Positions 1 to 8,347 of a stretch of 64,000 bases of DNA are shown in pieces (within the stretch, counting starts at the first letter, position 1; the number at the start of each line of letters is the position of its first letter). The DNA comes from Terriglobia bacterium (lineage in GTDB: Bacteria > Acidobacteriota > Terriglobia > Terriglobales > Acidobacteriaceae), in the NCBI GenBank assembly GCA_020072815.1, contig JAIQGE010000005.1, forward strand, positions 62,001 to 126,000. The letters are read 5' to 3'. The notes beneath the pieces were generated by a model. It had not been told where the DNA came from, did not search any database, and saw nothing but the letters and a program-made list of their open reading frames with translations. The translations under genes and the position numbers were made by a program.

Positions 1-66
1 GCTGGCAGAAAATGGCCGTGGCAATCTGCCAATAAGCCATAATTGTGGAGAAGTTCCCCTAGACCA

Positions 67-2094
67 ATGCGACCCATGCGTTCTGGAATTTTTTGCAGCA
101 TCATTCTGTTGAGTTGGTTTTGGCTCGCCACTCCGGCGTCCGGCCAGTCATGGCTGCCGCTCGGTCCGGACGGAGGCACGGTCCGCAGTCTGGCCTTTGA
201 TCCCAGGAATCCAGAGCACATCTTTCTAGGCACCAGCGCCGGCCGGTTGTACCTCTCGGTGGACAACGGAGCCAGTTGGTCGCGCTACGCGCATTTAGGC
301 AGCGCGTCGGAGATGGTGCTGGACCACATCATCATTGATCCTGCGAATCCCAGAAACATCTACGTGGCCGCATGGAATGCGCAGTCGCCCAACAGTGACG
401 GCGACGTTTTTCGCAGCAAAGACGGCGGCAAGACCTGGGACCTTGTGGCCGATCTGCACGGCAAATCCATTCGCGCGCTGGCCATGGCGGCGTCGGACCC
501 CAAAATCCTGGTCGCAGGAGCGCTCGACGGGATCTTCCGCAGCCGCGATGGCGGCGATAACTGGACACGCATCTCGCCTGAGCACCATGCCGAAATCAAG
601 AACGTTGAGTCGGTGGCCGTTGATCCTGCCAATCCCGACATTATTTACGCCGGGACCTGGCACCTGCCCTGGAAGACCGATGACGGCGGCAAGACCTGGC
701 ACAGCATCAAAAAAGGCGTGATTGACGATTCCGACGTGTTCTCGATTGTGATTGACTCGCAGAACCCGGCCAGTCTTTACATCAGCGCGTGTTCGGGGAT
801 TTATCGCAGCGAATCGGCCGGCGAATTGTTTCGCAAGATCCAGGGAATTCCTTATTCCGCGCGGCGCACGCGCATGTTGCAAATGGACCCCACGGACCAC
901 AAGATTGTTTATGCCGGGACCACGGAAGGTTTGTGGAAGACCACCGACGGCGGAGCCACATGGAGGCGTACCACCGGCGCCAACCTGGTGATCAATGACG
1001 TGATGGTGGACCCCAAGCGTCCGGCGCACGTGCTCCTGGCCACCGACCGCAGCGGCGTGCTCTCCAGCGACGATGGTGGCTTTACGTTCACCGCGGTCAA
1101 TCGCGGGTTTACCCATCGCCAGGTGGCGGCGCTGCTGGTGGACCGCCGCGACAAGTCCATCCTCTACGCCGGTCTGCTCAACGACAAAGAATATGGAGGA
1201 GTTTTCCTTTCGCGCGACGCCGGACAGACCTGGAGCCAGATCAGTGACGGACTGGATGGCCGCGACGTTCTGGTGCTTCGCCAGGCCATGGACAATTCTC
1301 TGGTCGCCGGCACCGACCGCGGGATTTTCCAGTTCACCAGCGACAACAAGCGATGGGTCCCTCGCAATACGCTGGTGGAAGAGAAGGCCGAAGTTGAGAA
1401 AGGAAATGCCCTGAAGCCGCGCTCCAAGCAGCCGGCTTCGGCTATTGCAAAGACGCCGCCAGTGACCAAGACGGTCATAAGCGAGCTGAACGCGCGCGTC
1501 AGCGGGCTGGAGCTTACCGGACAGAAGTGGTACGCCACAACTTCCACCGGGCTGCTGATGAGCGAGGACTCCGGACAAACCTGGCGCAAGCCGGAGATTG
1601 CCGTCAAGGGCCTCCACACACTGGCCGTCGCTGACCGCATGGTGGTGGCCACCAGCCGCAACGCGGTGGCCGTCTCCGTCAACGGCGGTGAAAGCTGGCT
1701 CACTCCCAAACCGCTGGAAGCCGAGTTTGTCATCAACTCGGTATCGCTGGATTCCACCGGCAACATCTGGCTGGCGGCGCGTGAAGGCGTGTTCCGCAGC
1801 AGCGACCTGGGCGATACTTGGAAGCGCATCTCGTCCCTGCGCCTCTCCAATGTCGTGAATGTTCAATTCGATGAAGAGAACCAGCGCATCCTGGCCACCG
1901 GCGCGGCTTCTTCCAACGTGTTTTCCAGTTCAGACAACGGACGCACCTGGGAGCCCATCAACTCCGGCTGGCTGCTGCGCACTGTCCGTTCTGCCGGGGC
2001 CAGATTGCTGGGAACCACTCCTTTCGACGGCGTGGTCCTTCAGCCGGAGCCGCCGGCGAGTTTGCAGCCCGTAGCCGGCAGTGGCACGCGCTAG
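67..2094 (+). CDS. Exported BNR/Asp-box repeat beta-propeller protein
   Basis: The roughly 675-residue product has an N-terminal signal peptide (basic start, hydrophobic SIILLSWFWLA, likely cut after ASGQ). The rest is a series of Asp-box repeats of the form S-x-D-x-G-x-T-W (for example SVDNGASW, SKDGGKTW, SRDGGDNW, SSDLGDTW). Such repeats build sortilin/VPS10- or YCF48-like beta-propellers, here without a recognisable catalytic domain. A linker near residues 450-480 (Lys/Ala/Pro-rich) splits the propeller into two blocks. The ATG at 67 is preferred because it directly precedes the signal peptide; an upstream GTG at 43 and an ATG at 76 are alternatives. Role unknown; probably periplasmic or surface protein binding. 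The fold is confident, the function is not. Confidence 0.85.
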   Translation: MRPMRSGIFCSIILLSWFWLATPASGQSWLPLGPDGGTVRSLAFDPRNPEHIFLGTSAGRLYLSVDNGASWSRYAHLGSASEMVLDHIIIDPANPRNIYVAAWNAQSPNSDGDVFRSKDGGKTWDLVADLHGKSIRALAMAASDPKILVAGALDGIFRSRDGGDNWTRISPEHHAEIKNVESVAVDPANPDIIYAGTWHLPWKTDDGGKTWHSIKKGVIDDSDVFSIVIDSQNPASLYISACSGIYRSESAGELFRKIQGIPYSARRTRMLQMDPTDHKIVYAGTTEGLWKTTDGGATWRRTTGANLVINDVMVDPKRPAHVLLATDRSGVLSSDDGGFTFTAVNRGFTHRQVAALLVDRRDKSILYAGLLNDKEYGGVFLSRDAGQTWSQISDGLDGRDVLVLRQAMDNSLVAGTDRGIFQFTSDNKRWVPRNTLVEEKAEVEKGNALKPRSKQPASAIAKTPPVTKTVISELNARVSGLELTGQKWYATTSTGLLMSEDSGQTWRKPEIAVKGLHTLAVADRMVVATSRNAVAVSVNGGESWLTPKPLEAEFVINSVSLDSTGNIWLAAREGVFRSSDLGDTWKRISSLRLSNVVNVQFDEENQRILATGAASSNVFSSSDNGRTWEPINSGWLLRTVRSAGARLLGTTPFDGVVLQPEPPASLQPVAGSGTR

Positions 2095-2538
2095 CTGACG
2101 GTAGACCGCTTTGAACTCATACGAGGATCCAGGTGACCGACGCACCTCAAGCTGTGTCGTCCTGAGCGACCACGCGCGAGCAGAGCGAGTAAGTGGGAGT
2201 CGAAGGATCCCGAGAATGTTTGTCCTCACCATGCCGCGTCAGTGAGTTCTCATCAAGCACTCAGATTCAAACTCGTCAATTCTGTTGGCCTCGCTCATAG
2301 CCGCTTACCAACTCTGAATTCGCCGGACTGCAAAAGTAGCGCAGATCGAGTCGCCAATGTACATCCGGCGAGAGGGGCATTTTGAAGGCTGGCATGACGG
2401 TGATTAGGGACCGGATTTGGTAAAAAGTACACGCTGACCGTGCGTCAGCAATATGTAAGTTAATGAAAAAACACTGCTTACACTGGCAATCGTATTGCAA
2501 CATCATTACCGGCAGTTCCCCCGCTGCCGGGAGTACGT
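2095..2538. other. Intergenic region with dispersed repeat and a hairpin near the next start
   Basis: No gene is supported here. Around 2160-2215 there is a copy of a dispersed motif (CCTGAGCGAC...GAGTCGAAGGATC) that recurs near 49700. At 2509-2530 an inverted repeat (CCGGCAG, 8-nt loop, CTGCCGG) overlaps the first bases of the Shine-Dalgarno sequence of the following lipoprotein gene. The promoter of that gene should lie in this stretch but was not pinned down. Confidence 0.5.
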
Positions 2539-3165
2539 ATGAAGGGCTCAAGGATTTCCAAGTTCCTGCTGTTTCCGCTGTTGAGTGTTCTGGCGATTGC
2601 CGGTTGCAAAGGCGTTGAGGCGAACCAGCCCGCCGCCGGGGCGGACGCGTCCAGTTCGCAACAGTTGCCGTTCACTGGAAACAAGCCGCTGGTGGTCCCA
2701 GCGAATTCCACGATTTACATCCGCCTGCAGGAGCCTATTTCCAGCGCTACCGCGCGCGAAGGCCAAACCTTTAACGCCGTGCTGGACCAGCCGCTGGTGG
2801 TGGACAACCAGACCATTGCGCCGGAGGGCGCGGGAGTGACCGGGACGGTTCTGGCGGTGCGCGAATCGGGACGCCTGCACAACGCCGGCTACCTGCGGAT
2901 CACATTGACGTCCATTACTCTGAACGGCAAGCCAACACCGCTGCAGACCAACAGCGTGTTCATGGGTGGCGACCGGAAACACAACATCGCCATCATGAGC
3001 AGCGGCAAAGGCGGGGTCCGTTTGCTGGACGCGTTGGCCGGCAGCAAGAGCGTGACCGTCAGCAAAGCGGACGGAACTCCCGGAAGCGGCGGCAAGAAGC
3101 AAGTAGGTTTTGCGGCGGACGATCGCCTGGGTTTCCGGCTGACCCAGCCGCTAAGCATTAGTTAG
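2539..3165 (+). CDS. Predicted lipoprotein, function unknown
   Basis: The 208-residue product begins with a short basic segment, a hydrophobic stretch and a lipobox (LAIAGC), so it is probably lipid-anchored at Cys22. The mature part has a Thr/Ser/Ala-rich linker followed by a beta-rich domain (VVPANSTIYIRLQEPISS..., then IAPEGAGVTGTVLAV). This resembles the envelope proteins of Acidobacteria that carry a TrbI-like or 'conjugal transfer' beta fold, but that match is from memory and weak. The ATG is preceded by GGGAG with 5 nt spacing. It stands alone between a beta-propeller gene and an accessory patch on the other strand. Confidence 0.75.
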   Translation: MKGSRISKFLLFPLLSVLAIAGCKGVEANQPAAGADASSSQQLPFTGNKPLVVPANSTIYIRLQEPISSATAREGQTFNAVLDQPLVVDNQTIAPEGAGVTGTVLAVRESGRLHNAGYLRITLTSITLNGKPTPLQTNSVFMGGDRKHNIAIMSSGKGGVRLLDALAGSKSVTVSKADGTPGSGGKKQVGFAADDRLGFRLTQPLSIS

Positions 3166-3376
3166 GCTTGCTTACGCTGCCGCAGGGCCCTTGGCTTTGG
3201 TAATGGTCTTGGCTGGCGCTGTCAGCGTGGCCCTGAGGATGCGGTTTCTTTCCCGCTTTTTCGCTTGCGTCCGATTGCGTGAGTTCTCCCGTGCATTGAG
3301 CTTTGGCATTCGCAGGACTCCATTCTTTCTCATCTTTGATCCTACGCTGTTGCAGGGGTGCGTGCCGGTAATTCGG

Positions 3377-3600
3377 GATTTTTGACTGCGGCAGGCCGGG
3401 GTGAGATCGTGGTAAGCCAACGCCAGCGCATCCGGCGTGTCGGCATCGTCCGAACACCATGGCCCACGCGCCTTTCTTGAAATCCTTGGTTTTGACCAGC
3501 TTCGCCGGCGTCCCCCATACCGGCGCCACCTGCCTGTCTACATAGGTCTGCATTGCGGCGATCAACTTGTCAAAGTCAACGTCCAAGGCAGGAGTGGGGC
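3377..3600 (-). pseudogene. Frameshifted remnant of a hypothetical protein
   Basis: Reading the minus strand, residues DVDFDKLIAAMQTYVD...APVWGTPAKLVKTKDFKKGAWAMVF look like a genuine protein core. The frame then breaks: the continuation D-D-A-D-T-P-D-A-L-A-L-A-Y-H-D-L-T-P is found one base out of frame, and GLPQSKI is back in the first frame. Two compensating frameshifts and loss of everything downstream make this a decayed gene. From memory the segment matches a family of about 200-250-residue hypothetical proteins of soil bacteria. Boundaries are approximate. Confidence 0.6.
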
Positions 3601-3647
3601 AGGCGGTATCGCCTGCCCTCCCCTTGCGGATGCCCGCGTTTGACCAA

Positions 3648-4001
3648 CTACTTACCCAGAAGCGGATTGATGTGTTTCTTGGCGACCTTGGCGGTCTCAA
3701 GTGCGGCTGGTACCCCTGCACGGTGGCCCCCGAAGCAGCCTTTGATTCCTCCTGCTGCTTCGTATCCCTGGATTCCTGCCATCCAACTGCCGCTAAGGTT
3801 GGCCGCATAAACCAAGTTCGGAGTGTCGTTGAAAGTCCATGTAACGAGTCCTTCAACCTGGAACCACCGTCCACTGTGTACGAACGGGGCGGGCGAAGTC
3901 CAAGTGCCGTCCGCATTGAAGGTCTGATTGAACGAACCGGTGATGCTGCCGTCGCATCCCCAATCCGTAGTTAATGACCAAGAGCCAACAACGTTTGCCA
4001 T
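3648..4001 (-). CDS. Small beta-rich hypothetical protein
   Basis: The 117-residue product starts MANVVGSWSL at a site with a clear AAGGAAG Shine-Dalgarno 5-6 nt upstream, so this start is preferred to a longer frame. The sequence has the pattern of a small lipocalin-like or immunoglobulin-like barrel (GSWSLTTDWGCDG, FNADGTW, GRWFQVEG, TWTFNDTPN). Two Cys (in WGCDG and KGCFGG) could form a disulfide, but there is no signal peptide. The C-terminus is short and basic. It sits between copies of a 17-bp direct repeat (3341-3357 and 4268-4284) together with the decayed gene. Function unknown. Confidence 0.7.
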   Translation of the reverse strand: MANVVGSWSLTTDWGCDGSITGSFNQTFNADGTWTSPAPFVHSGRWFQVEGLVTWTFNDTPNLVYAANLSGSWMAGIQGYEAAGGIKGCFGGHRAGVPAALETAKVAKKHINPLLGK

Positions 4002-4346
4002 AATTTCTTCCTTTCTTGTTCTATTGTGACCCACCTCCGGTTTCCGTTGCAGCGTGAGCAGCAAGAATTGCAGGTCGCGTAAACCTGAGATTCCCGTTTT
4101 GAACTACTGCCAAAATCGCCGGAATTGAACACCCAACGCCAAGGATGGCTGAGGTCTGCGCTTTCTTGTGGTGGATGGGGCCCCCTGCGTCGCGCGCGGC
4201 ACTGAGTAGAGCGCTACTCTGACGTAAGACAGAGAACCAGCCAAAGATGGGCCACGCGCCTGGGCCACCTACGCTGTTGCAGGGATGGCTGGCAATGTTG
4301 CAAACTTTATTTGAAAAGGCTGCCAAAGCACGCTAAACTCTGGGCG
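4002..4346. other. Intergenic stretch with dispersed repeats
   Basis: No gene is supported. It contains a copy of the GCCAAAATCGCCGGAATT repeat (about 4108-4126, also near 10850 and, inverted, near 49600). It also has the second copy of CCTACGCTGTTGCAGGG (4268-4284); the first copy is at 3341-3357. Confidence 0.5.
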
Positions 4347-4628
4347 ATGAGCGCCAGCCACGCCAAATCGCTGTTTTTCGTGCTGATTGTGCTGGTGGCA
4401 CTCTTGTTCTTTTTCCCTTCGTCCGATGGCGGCTTCCAGTCCAGGAACGGCCCCACCACTCCGGTCAATAGCTTGCGTCTCGCCTTGGCTGGTCTTTTTC
4501 TCTTGCTCGCCGCCGGAAGGATTACAGCTTCTTGCTTACGACCAAGTCATCTGGTCCTGGCAGATTTGTTCTCGGCCCTGCTCCGCCCCCCTGACGCCGT
4601 GACCAGCGGCATCTCCCTCCGCTGCTGA
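4347..4628 (+). CDS. Small membrane protein, hypothetical
   Basis: The 93-residue reading frame encodes two hydrophobic segments, LFFVLIVLVALLFFF and LRLALAGLFLLLAAG, separated by a Gly/Asn/Pro loop containing FQSRNGPTTP. That loop resembles one in small membrane proteins of unknown function that I associate with Acidobacteria. The start MSASHAK is chosen because it places the first helix directly after a short basic head; a longer frame begins at 4311. There is no strong Shine-Dalgarno. The C-terminal tail after the second helix is ordinary and could be non-native. Moderate to low confidence that it is expressed. Confidence 0.4.
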   Translation: MSASHAKSLFFVLIVLVALLFFFPSSDGGFQSRNGPTTPVNSLRLALAGLFLLLAAGRITASCLRPSHLVLADLFSALLRPPDAVTSGISLRC

Positions 4629-4728
4629 TTTCTTTCTCCTTGTGGTCCACGCCGGCGCGTTCCTACGCCGGAATTTGACCTTTTTTTCTTTCGCGAGCTC
4701 TTTTTTCGCGAACAAGGAGGATTCCACC

Positions 4729-4920
4729 GTGTCGAACAACGGTCATGTGAATGGCAAGTCTAGAAAGTCCATACGCGCCCTGAGAATTGTGGGGCGGCAA
4801 AAGAACTTGCTGTTGATTCAAGTTGAAGGAAAGCTGGTTCGCATCTCGGGCCAGCGTCTTCGCCTAAAAGGAAAGCCGCGTTACCATGTGCCGCCTGACT
4901 GCGATCCCACGATGTGGTAG
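4729..4920 (+). CDS. Small basic hypothetical protein
   Basis: The 63-residue product starts at a GTG preceded by a textbook AAGGAGG eight bases upstream, the strongest translation signal in this part of the window. The N-terminal third is rich in Asn, Gly, Lys and Ser; the rest (RALRIVGRQKNLLLIQVEG, LVRISGQRLRLKG) alternates basic and hydrophobic residues as in a small beta-barrel or nucleic-acid-binding fold. No metal-binding motif or membrane segment is visible. No homologue is recognised. It lies next to the pentapeptide/TIR gene but on the other strand. Confidence 0.5.
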   Translation: MSNNGHVNGKSRKSIRALRIVGRQKNLLLIQVEGKLVRISGQRLRLKGKPRYHVPPDCDPTMW

Positions 4921-5135
4921 CTTTTCACGGTTGCACGAAACGTGCTTCTGGCAAGATTCTGGGGGGAGTGGTTGCAGGTAATCGCTCCTTCCTTCTTCGC
5001 TTTCCCTTACACTACCGGACCCCTTCAATCGTCGGCGGTTGCGGAGTTCCTTCGGCTTTCAAGTCGCGCAGTAGCCGGTCAAAGGCTTTCTTGTATTTGT
5101 CATGGTTCTTCCAATCGCGGAAGTCGCCGATGTCC

Positions 5136-6359
5136 TTATGTTTGTTCAACCGGGCCAATGGGCTTGTTCAGGGCGGCAACAAGTTTGTTGAGGGCATTCT
5201 GATAGGCGTTTGGATTTCTCCAATGCCGAAAATCTCCGACTACTTTGCTCAACACATCTGCCTTGCGAGGGTGATCCCATTTTCCAAGAAGATAATCATC
5301 AATTCTGATGGGAAACAGGACGCTCCTTTTCTCTTTGTCCTCACGCTGTAGGGCGCGCTCAATTTCACGGATGACCGGTTCGCTCTGAAGCGAGTTTTCG
5401 GAGCAAACTACCACTAACTTGTCATACGTCTTGATTGAGCTATCAATCTCACCCCAGATAGACTCGCCCCATTTGGCATCCTCGGGGAAATACCAACATC
5501 GAACCCCACTTGACCTGAGGCCTTGATTGATTTTGGCTGCAAAATCTGCATCTTTGCTGGAGTGGCTGATGAAACAGGAGTAGAACTCGATTCCTGACCA
5601 CGTAAGAGATTTTATGTATGAGAGGAAATGTTCGGGTACACCGACACCACGCAGGAAATCTCTTGGAATGTTACCTCCTGAAAGGAATAGGGTATCCAAG
5701 CCAATACTTGAGGGAGTCTCGTGCTTAACTGTCTCAAGACCAATGACACCGCTCAGATCCAGGGCTGACAGCAATGTGTATCCCATGGTACTGTCGGTTA
5801 CGTCTGCTCCTTGGAGAATCGAACCGCTGAGATTTGCACCTCGAAGATCCGAGTTGCGTAAGTTGGCTCTCAGAAGACTCGTTCCGGCTAGATTCGATGA
5901 TGTGAGGTAGGAATCGCTGAAGTCGGCATCAATCAGGCTGGCCATTGCAAGATTGGCGAGCGTGAGATTTGCGTGCCTCAGTTTGGCGCCACGTAGCCCC
6001 GCTTTTATCAGATTTGCTTCATGAAAATAGGAGTTTTCGAGATCAGCTTCAACGAAGCTCGCATTTTTGCAGTTTGCATATCCAAATCTAGCTGCGGAAA
6101 GATTTGCTCTCCCAAACTTGGCATTGTGGAGGTCTGCGCAAGTGAAGATTGCCCGTCTCACCTGTGCCTCACTCAGGTTTGCTTCGCTGAGGTCTGCCTG
6201 GGCCATATTTGCGTCGTCTAGGTTGGCATTGATCAGATTTGCGAAGCTAAAATCTGCCCCGCTTAAATCCGTCGGGGCTCCAGGATTGTGGTTTTTCCAT
6301 TCGTTCCAAGCCTCTACACCTCGCTCTTGCAGAATTCTGATCAGCGCTTCATCTGCCAT
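5136..6359 (-). CDS. Pentapeptide-repeat protein with C-terminal TIR domain
   Basis: The 407-residue protein has three parts. Residues 1-30 (ILQERGVEAWNEWKNHNP) form the short head often found before pentapeptide repeats. Residues about 32-200 are tandem A(D/N)LxxA pentapeptides, which fold into a right-handed beta-helix. Residues about 262-400 are a TIR domain: FYSCFISHSSKDADF, then GVRCWYFPEDAKWGESIW, YDKLVVVCSENS and a Glu-rich helix (EPVIREIERAL) where TIR NADases carry the catalytic Glu. Bacterial TIR domains commonly act as NAD-cleaving or signalling effectors in phage defence; that role is inference here. No partner gene adjoins it. By eye it is more AT-rich than its surroundings, suggesting horizontal acquisition. 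The Shine-Dalgarno is weak. Confidence 0.85.
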   Translation of the reverse strand: MADEALIRILQERGVEAWNEWKNHNPGAPTDLSGADFSFANLINANLDDANMAQADLSEANLSEAQVRRAIFTCADLHNAKFGRANLSAARFGYANCKNASFVEADLENSYFHEANLIKAGLRGAKLRHANLTLANLAMASLIDADFSDSYLTSSNLAGTSLLRANLRNSDLRGANLSGSILQGADVTDSTMGYTLLSALDLSGVIGLETVKHETPSSIGLDTLFLSGGNIPRDFLRGVGVPEHFLSYIKSLTWSGIEFYSCFISHSSKDADFAAKINQGLRSSGVRCWYFPEDAKWGESIWGEIDSSIKTYDKLVVVCSENSLQSEPVIREIERALQREDKEKRSVLFPIRIDDYLLGKWDHPRKADVLSKVVGDFRHWRNPNAYQNALNKLVAALNKPIGPVEQT

Positions 6360-6967
6360 AATTTGCTTTCGTGTTATTCAGTCCAGCAACATGGATTGTA
6401 GCAAGTGGCAAGAAGCGCGGTTGCCCAGTTCCATTGCGGCGCTAAGAGCGGTATTCGACGATCCGTCCCCTGCGCTTTCCTGCGCGCGCACCTTCGGCAC
6501 AAAGGGATTTTGGATCAATGTACTCTTTCCTTCTTGCTAAGGCGAATAAAATAAGGTATTATGTTGAGATTTTCGTTGTCGCCAAAATGGCGACCGGGTG
6601 CGTCGAGCGCCTGGAAGGGATCTTTGAAAAATAAGCAGTTAGCAAATTAGCAATCAGCATTCAGCCAAGGCAAGAAGCTGGGCCTTGCTGATTGGGCCCG
6701 ATTGGGATCGGCTGCGTGTAAGTCCTTTGTTTATTGGGACCATTGGGATGAATAGGGAGGGGTGGGGGTATCCCAATGGGATTTGCCATGACCCGTCGAA
6801 ATTGCCAAAAAGTGACGATTGAGAAGCCTGCGCCTATCGCCGGGGATGAGTGGAGCTAAGTCTTTATTTTCCGGGGATGAAGGGGGATGGGAGGGGTATG
6901 GCAAACATCGCCGAAACTGGTTCGCTGAGGCGCAGGCGAGGGCGCCTGCGGTCCACGGAGAAAGAAA
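6360..6967. other. Intergenic region with repeats, no gene
   Basis: No coding frame is convincing in these 600 bases. Visible structure: a 7-bp inverted repeat GTCGCCA-AAA-TGGCGAC near 6578-6594 without a T-tract; a TTAGCAA/ATCAGCATTCAG-type dispersed repeat near 6638-6665; a 47-bp element at 6836-6882 repeated in inverse orientation at 49749-49795; and a palindromic GCGCAGGCG...CGCCTGCG element at 6929-6956, also repeated near 49810. Confidence 0.55.
6836..6882 (+). repeat. 47-bp intergenic repeat, copy 1
   Basis: The element begins ATCGCCGGGGATGAG and ends TTTTCCGGGGATGAAG, so CCGGGGATGA occurs twice within it. A second copy, on the other strand at 49749-49795, matches at 44 of 47 positions by direct comparison. 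Both copies lie in long gene-free gaps. Confidence 0.75.
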
Positions 6968-8221
6968 TTACTCGCTCGTAAAGTAATCCACCGCTACCGG
7001 GCTTTCGAACAGCGAGTAATCGCGAGTAACCACGGTGATGCCGGATTCGGTGACCACGTAGTTGCGCGCGTCTTCTTCCGGGTCAAAGCCGATGACCGTG
7101 CCTTCCGGGATGTGGACGTCGCGGTCCAGAATGGCGCGGCGGATGCGGCAGTGGCGGCCGATGTTGACGTGGGAAAAGATGATGCTGGCGTCCACTTCAG
7201 AGAACGAATTCACGCGCACGTCGGGCGAGAGCACGCTGTTCTTGACCGAGCCGCCGGAGAGGATGCAGCCCGGGCAAACGATGGAGTCAATGGCCATGCC
7301 GGTGCGCCCGGGCTCGCCGAAGACGAACTTGGCCGGCGGGTACTGCCTCTGGTGCGTGCGGATGGGCCACTCTTTGTCATACAGATTAAAGACCGGCGAG
7401 ACGGCCACCAGGTCCATGTTGGCTTCGTAATAGGCTTCCAGCGTGCCGACGTCGCGCCAGTAGAGAGCTTCTTTGCGGTTTTCGTCAATAAAGTTGAAGG
7501 AGTAGAGCTTGTAGTGGTCCAGGATCTTGGGCAGGATGTCTTTGCCAAAGTCATGCGACGAGTTGGCGTCTTCCGCGTCCTTCAGGAGCACCGGCAGCAG
7601 CACGTCAGTATTGAAAAGATAGACGCCCATGGAGCCGGAGACCGCATCCGGGTTATAGGGCGAACGCAGAGTGGTGGTTGCGGGCTTCTCCTCAAATCCG
7701 ATAATGCGGCCGGTTCGGTCAATATCCACCACGCCGAAGCGCGAGCAGTCGCCGGGATCAATCAAGATGGTGGCCAGCGTGACGTCAGCCCCGGAGGCTT
7801 CGTGCTGGTCCAGCATGCGCTGGTAGTTCATCTTGTAGATGTGGTCGCCGGAAAGAATCAGCACATGCTTGGGCTGCTCGGAGCCAATGGAGTAGATGTT
7901 CTGGTAGACGGCGTCGGCGGTGCCCAGGTACCAGCTGTCGCTTACGCGCTTCATGGGCGGCATCACTTCAATGAATTCGCCCAACTCGCGCGCCACCACG
8001 GTGCCCCAGCCTTCGCGGATGTGGCGGTTCAGGGACAGCGCCTTGTACTGGGTGAGAATGTAAACCTTGCGCAGGTCGGAGTTGATGCAGTTGGAAAGTG
8101 TGATGTCAATGATGCGGTAGTTGCCGCCAAAGACCACGGCCGGCTTGGCGCGGTCGCGCGTGAGGGGATACAGGCGCTCTCCGGCGCCGCCTGCCAGCAA
8201 GACTCCAAGTGTGCTCTTCAT
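6968..8221 (-). CDS. glgC: Glucose-1-phosphate adenylyltransferase (ADP-glucose pyrophosphorylase)
   Basis: GlgC makes ADP-glucose from ATP and glucose-1-phosphate, the committed step of bacterial glycogen synthesis in the cytoplasm. The 417-residue product has the nucleotidyltransferase signature LAGGAGERLYPLTRDRAKPAV near the N-terminus, the GDHIYKMNY segment, the sugar-phosphate loop GFEEKP, and a C-terminal left-handed beta-helix (VKNSVLSPDVRVN, INIGRHCRIRRAILD). Length is normal for the family. The start is placed at the ATG before KSTLGVLLAGG, as in homologues; a frame 14 codons longer exists, and neither start has a strong Shine-Dalgarno. No other glycogen gene is adjacent. Confidence 0.95.
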   Translation of the reverse strand: MKSTLGVLLAGGAGERLYPLTRDRAKPAVVFGGNYRIIDITLSNCINSDLRKVYILTQYKALSLNRHIREGWGTVVARELGEFIEVMPPMKRVSDSWYLGTADAVYQNIYSIGSEQPKHVLILSGDHIYKMNYQRMLDQHEASGADVTLATILIDPGDCSRFGVVDIDRTGRIIGFEEKPATTTLRSPYNPDAVSGSMGVYLFNTDVLLPVLLKDAEDANSSHDFGKDILPKILDHYKLYSFNFIDENRKEALYWRDVGTLEAYYEANMDLVAVSPVFNLYDKEWPIRTHQRQYPPAKFVFGEPGRTGMAIDSIVCPGCILSGGSVKNSVLSPDVRVNSFSEVDASIIFSHVNIGRHCRIRRAILDRDVHIPEGTVIGFDPEEDARNYVVTESGITVVTRDYSLFESPVAVDYFTSE

Positions 8222-8347
8222 AGCGTGACGGGTAAGAAGATGCTGGTTCCCGACAAAAGACACATGCGAACTGTAAATGCTAACAGAAAAGGAAAAACGC
8301 CATGCGGACGGTCCATGGCGGCGATGATGTTCAGACCGAAGAAAACT

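Noticed and set aside
295-1866. Long minus-strand open frame opposite the Asp-box gene
   Set aside because: Shadow of codon bias in the plus-strand gene; the plus-strand protein has a signal peptide and clear repeats.
3158-3916. A full 252-residue minus-strand gene
   Set aside because: Only the middle section resembles a real protein, and it needs two frameshifts; treated as a pseudogene remnant.
6578-6594. Possible terminator hairpin GTCGCCA-AAA-TGGCGAC
   Set aside because: No T-tract and no obvious gene ends next to it.
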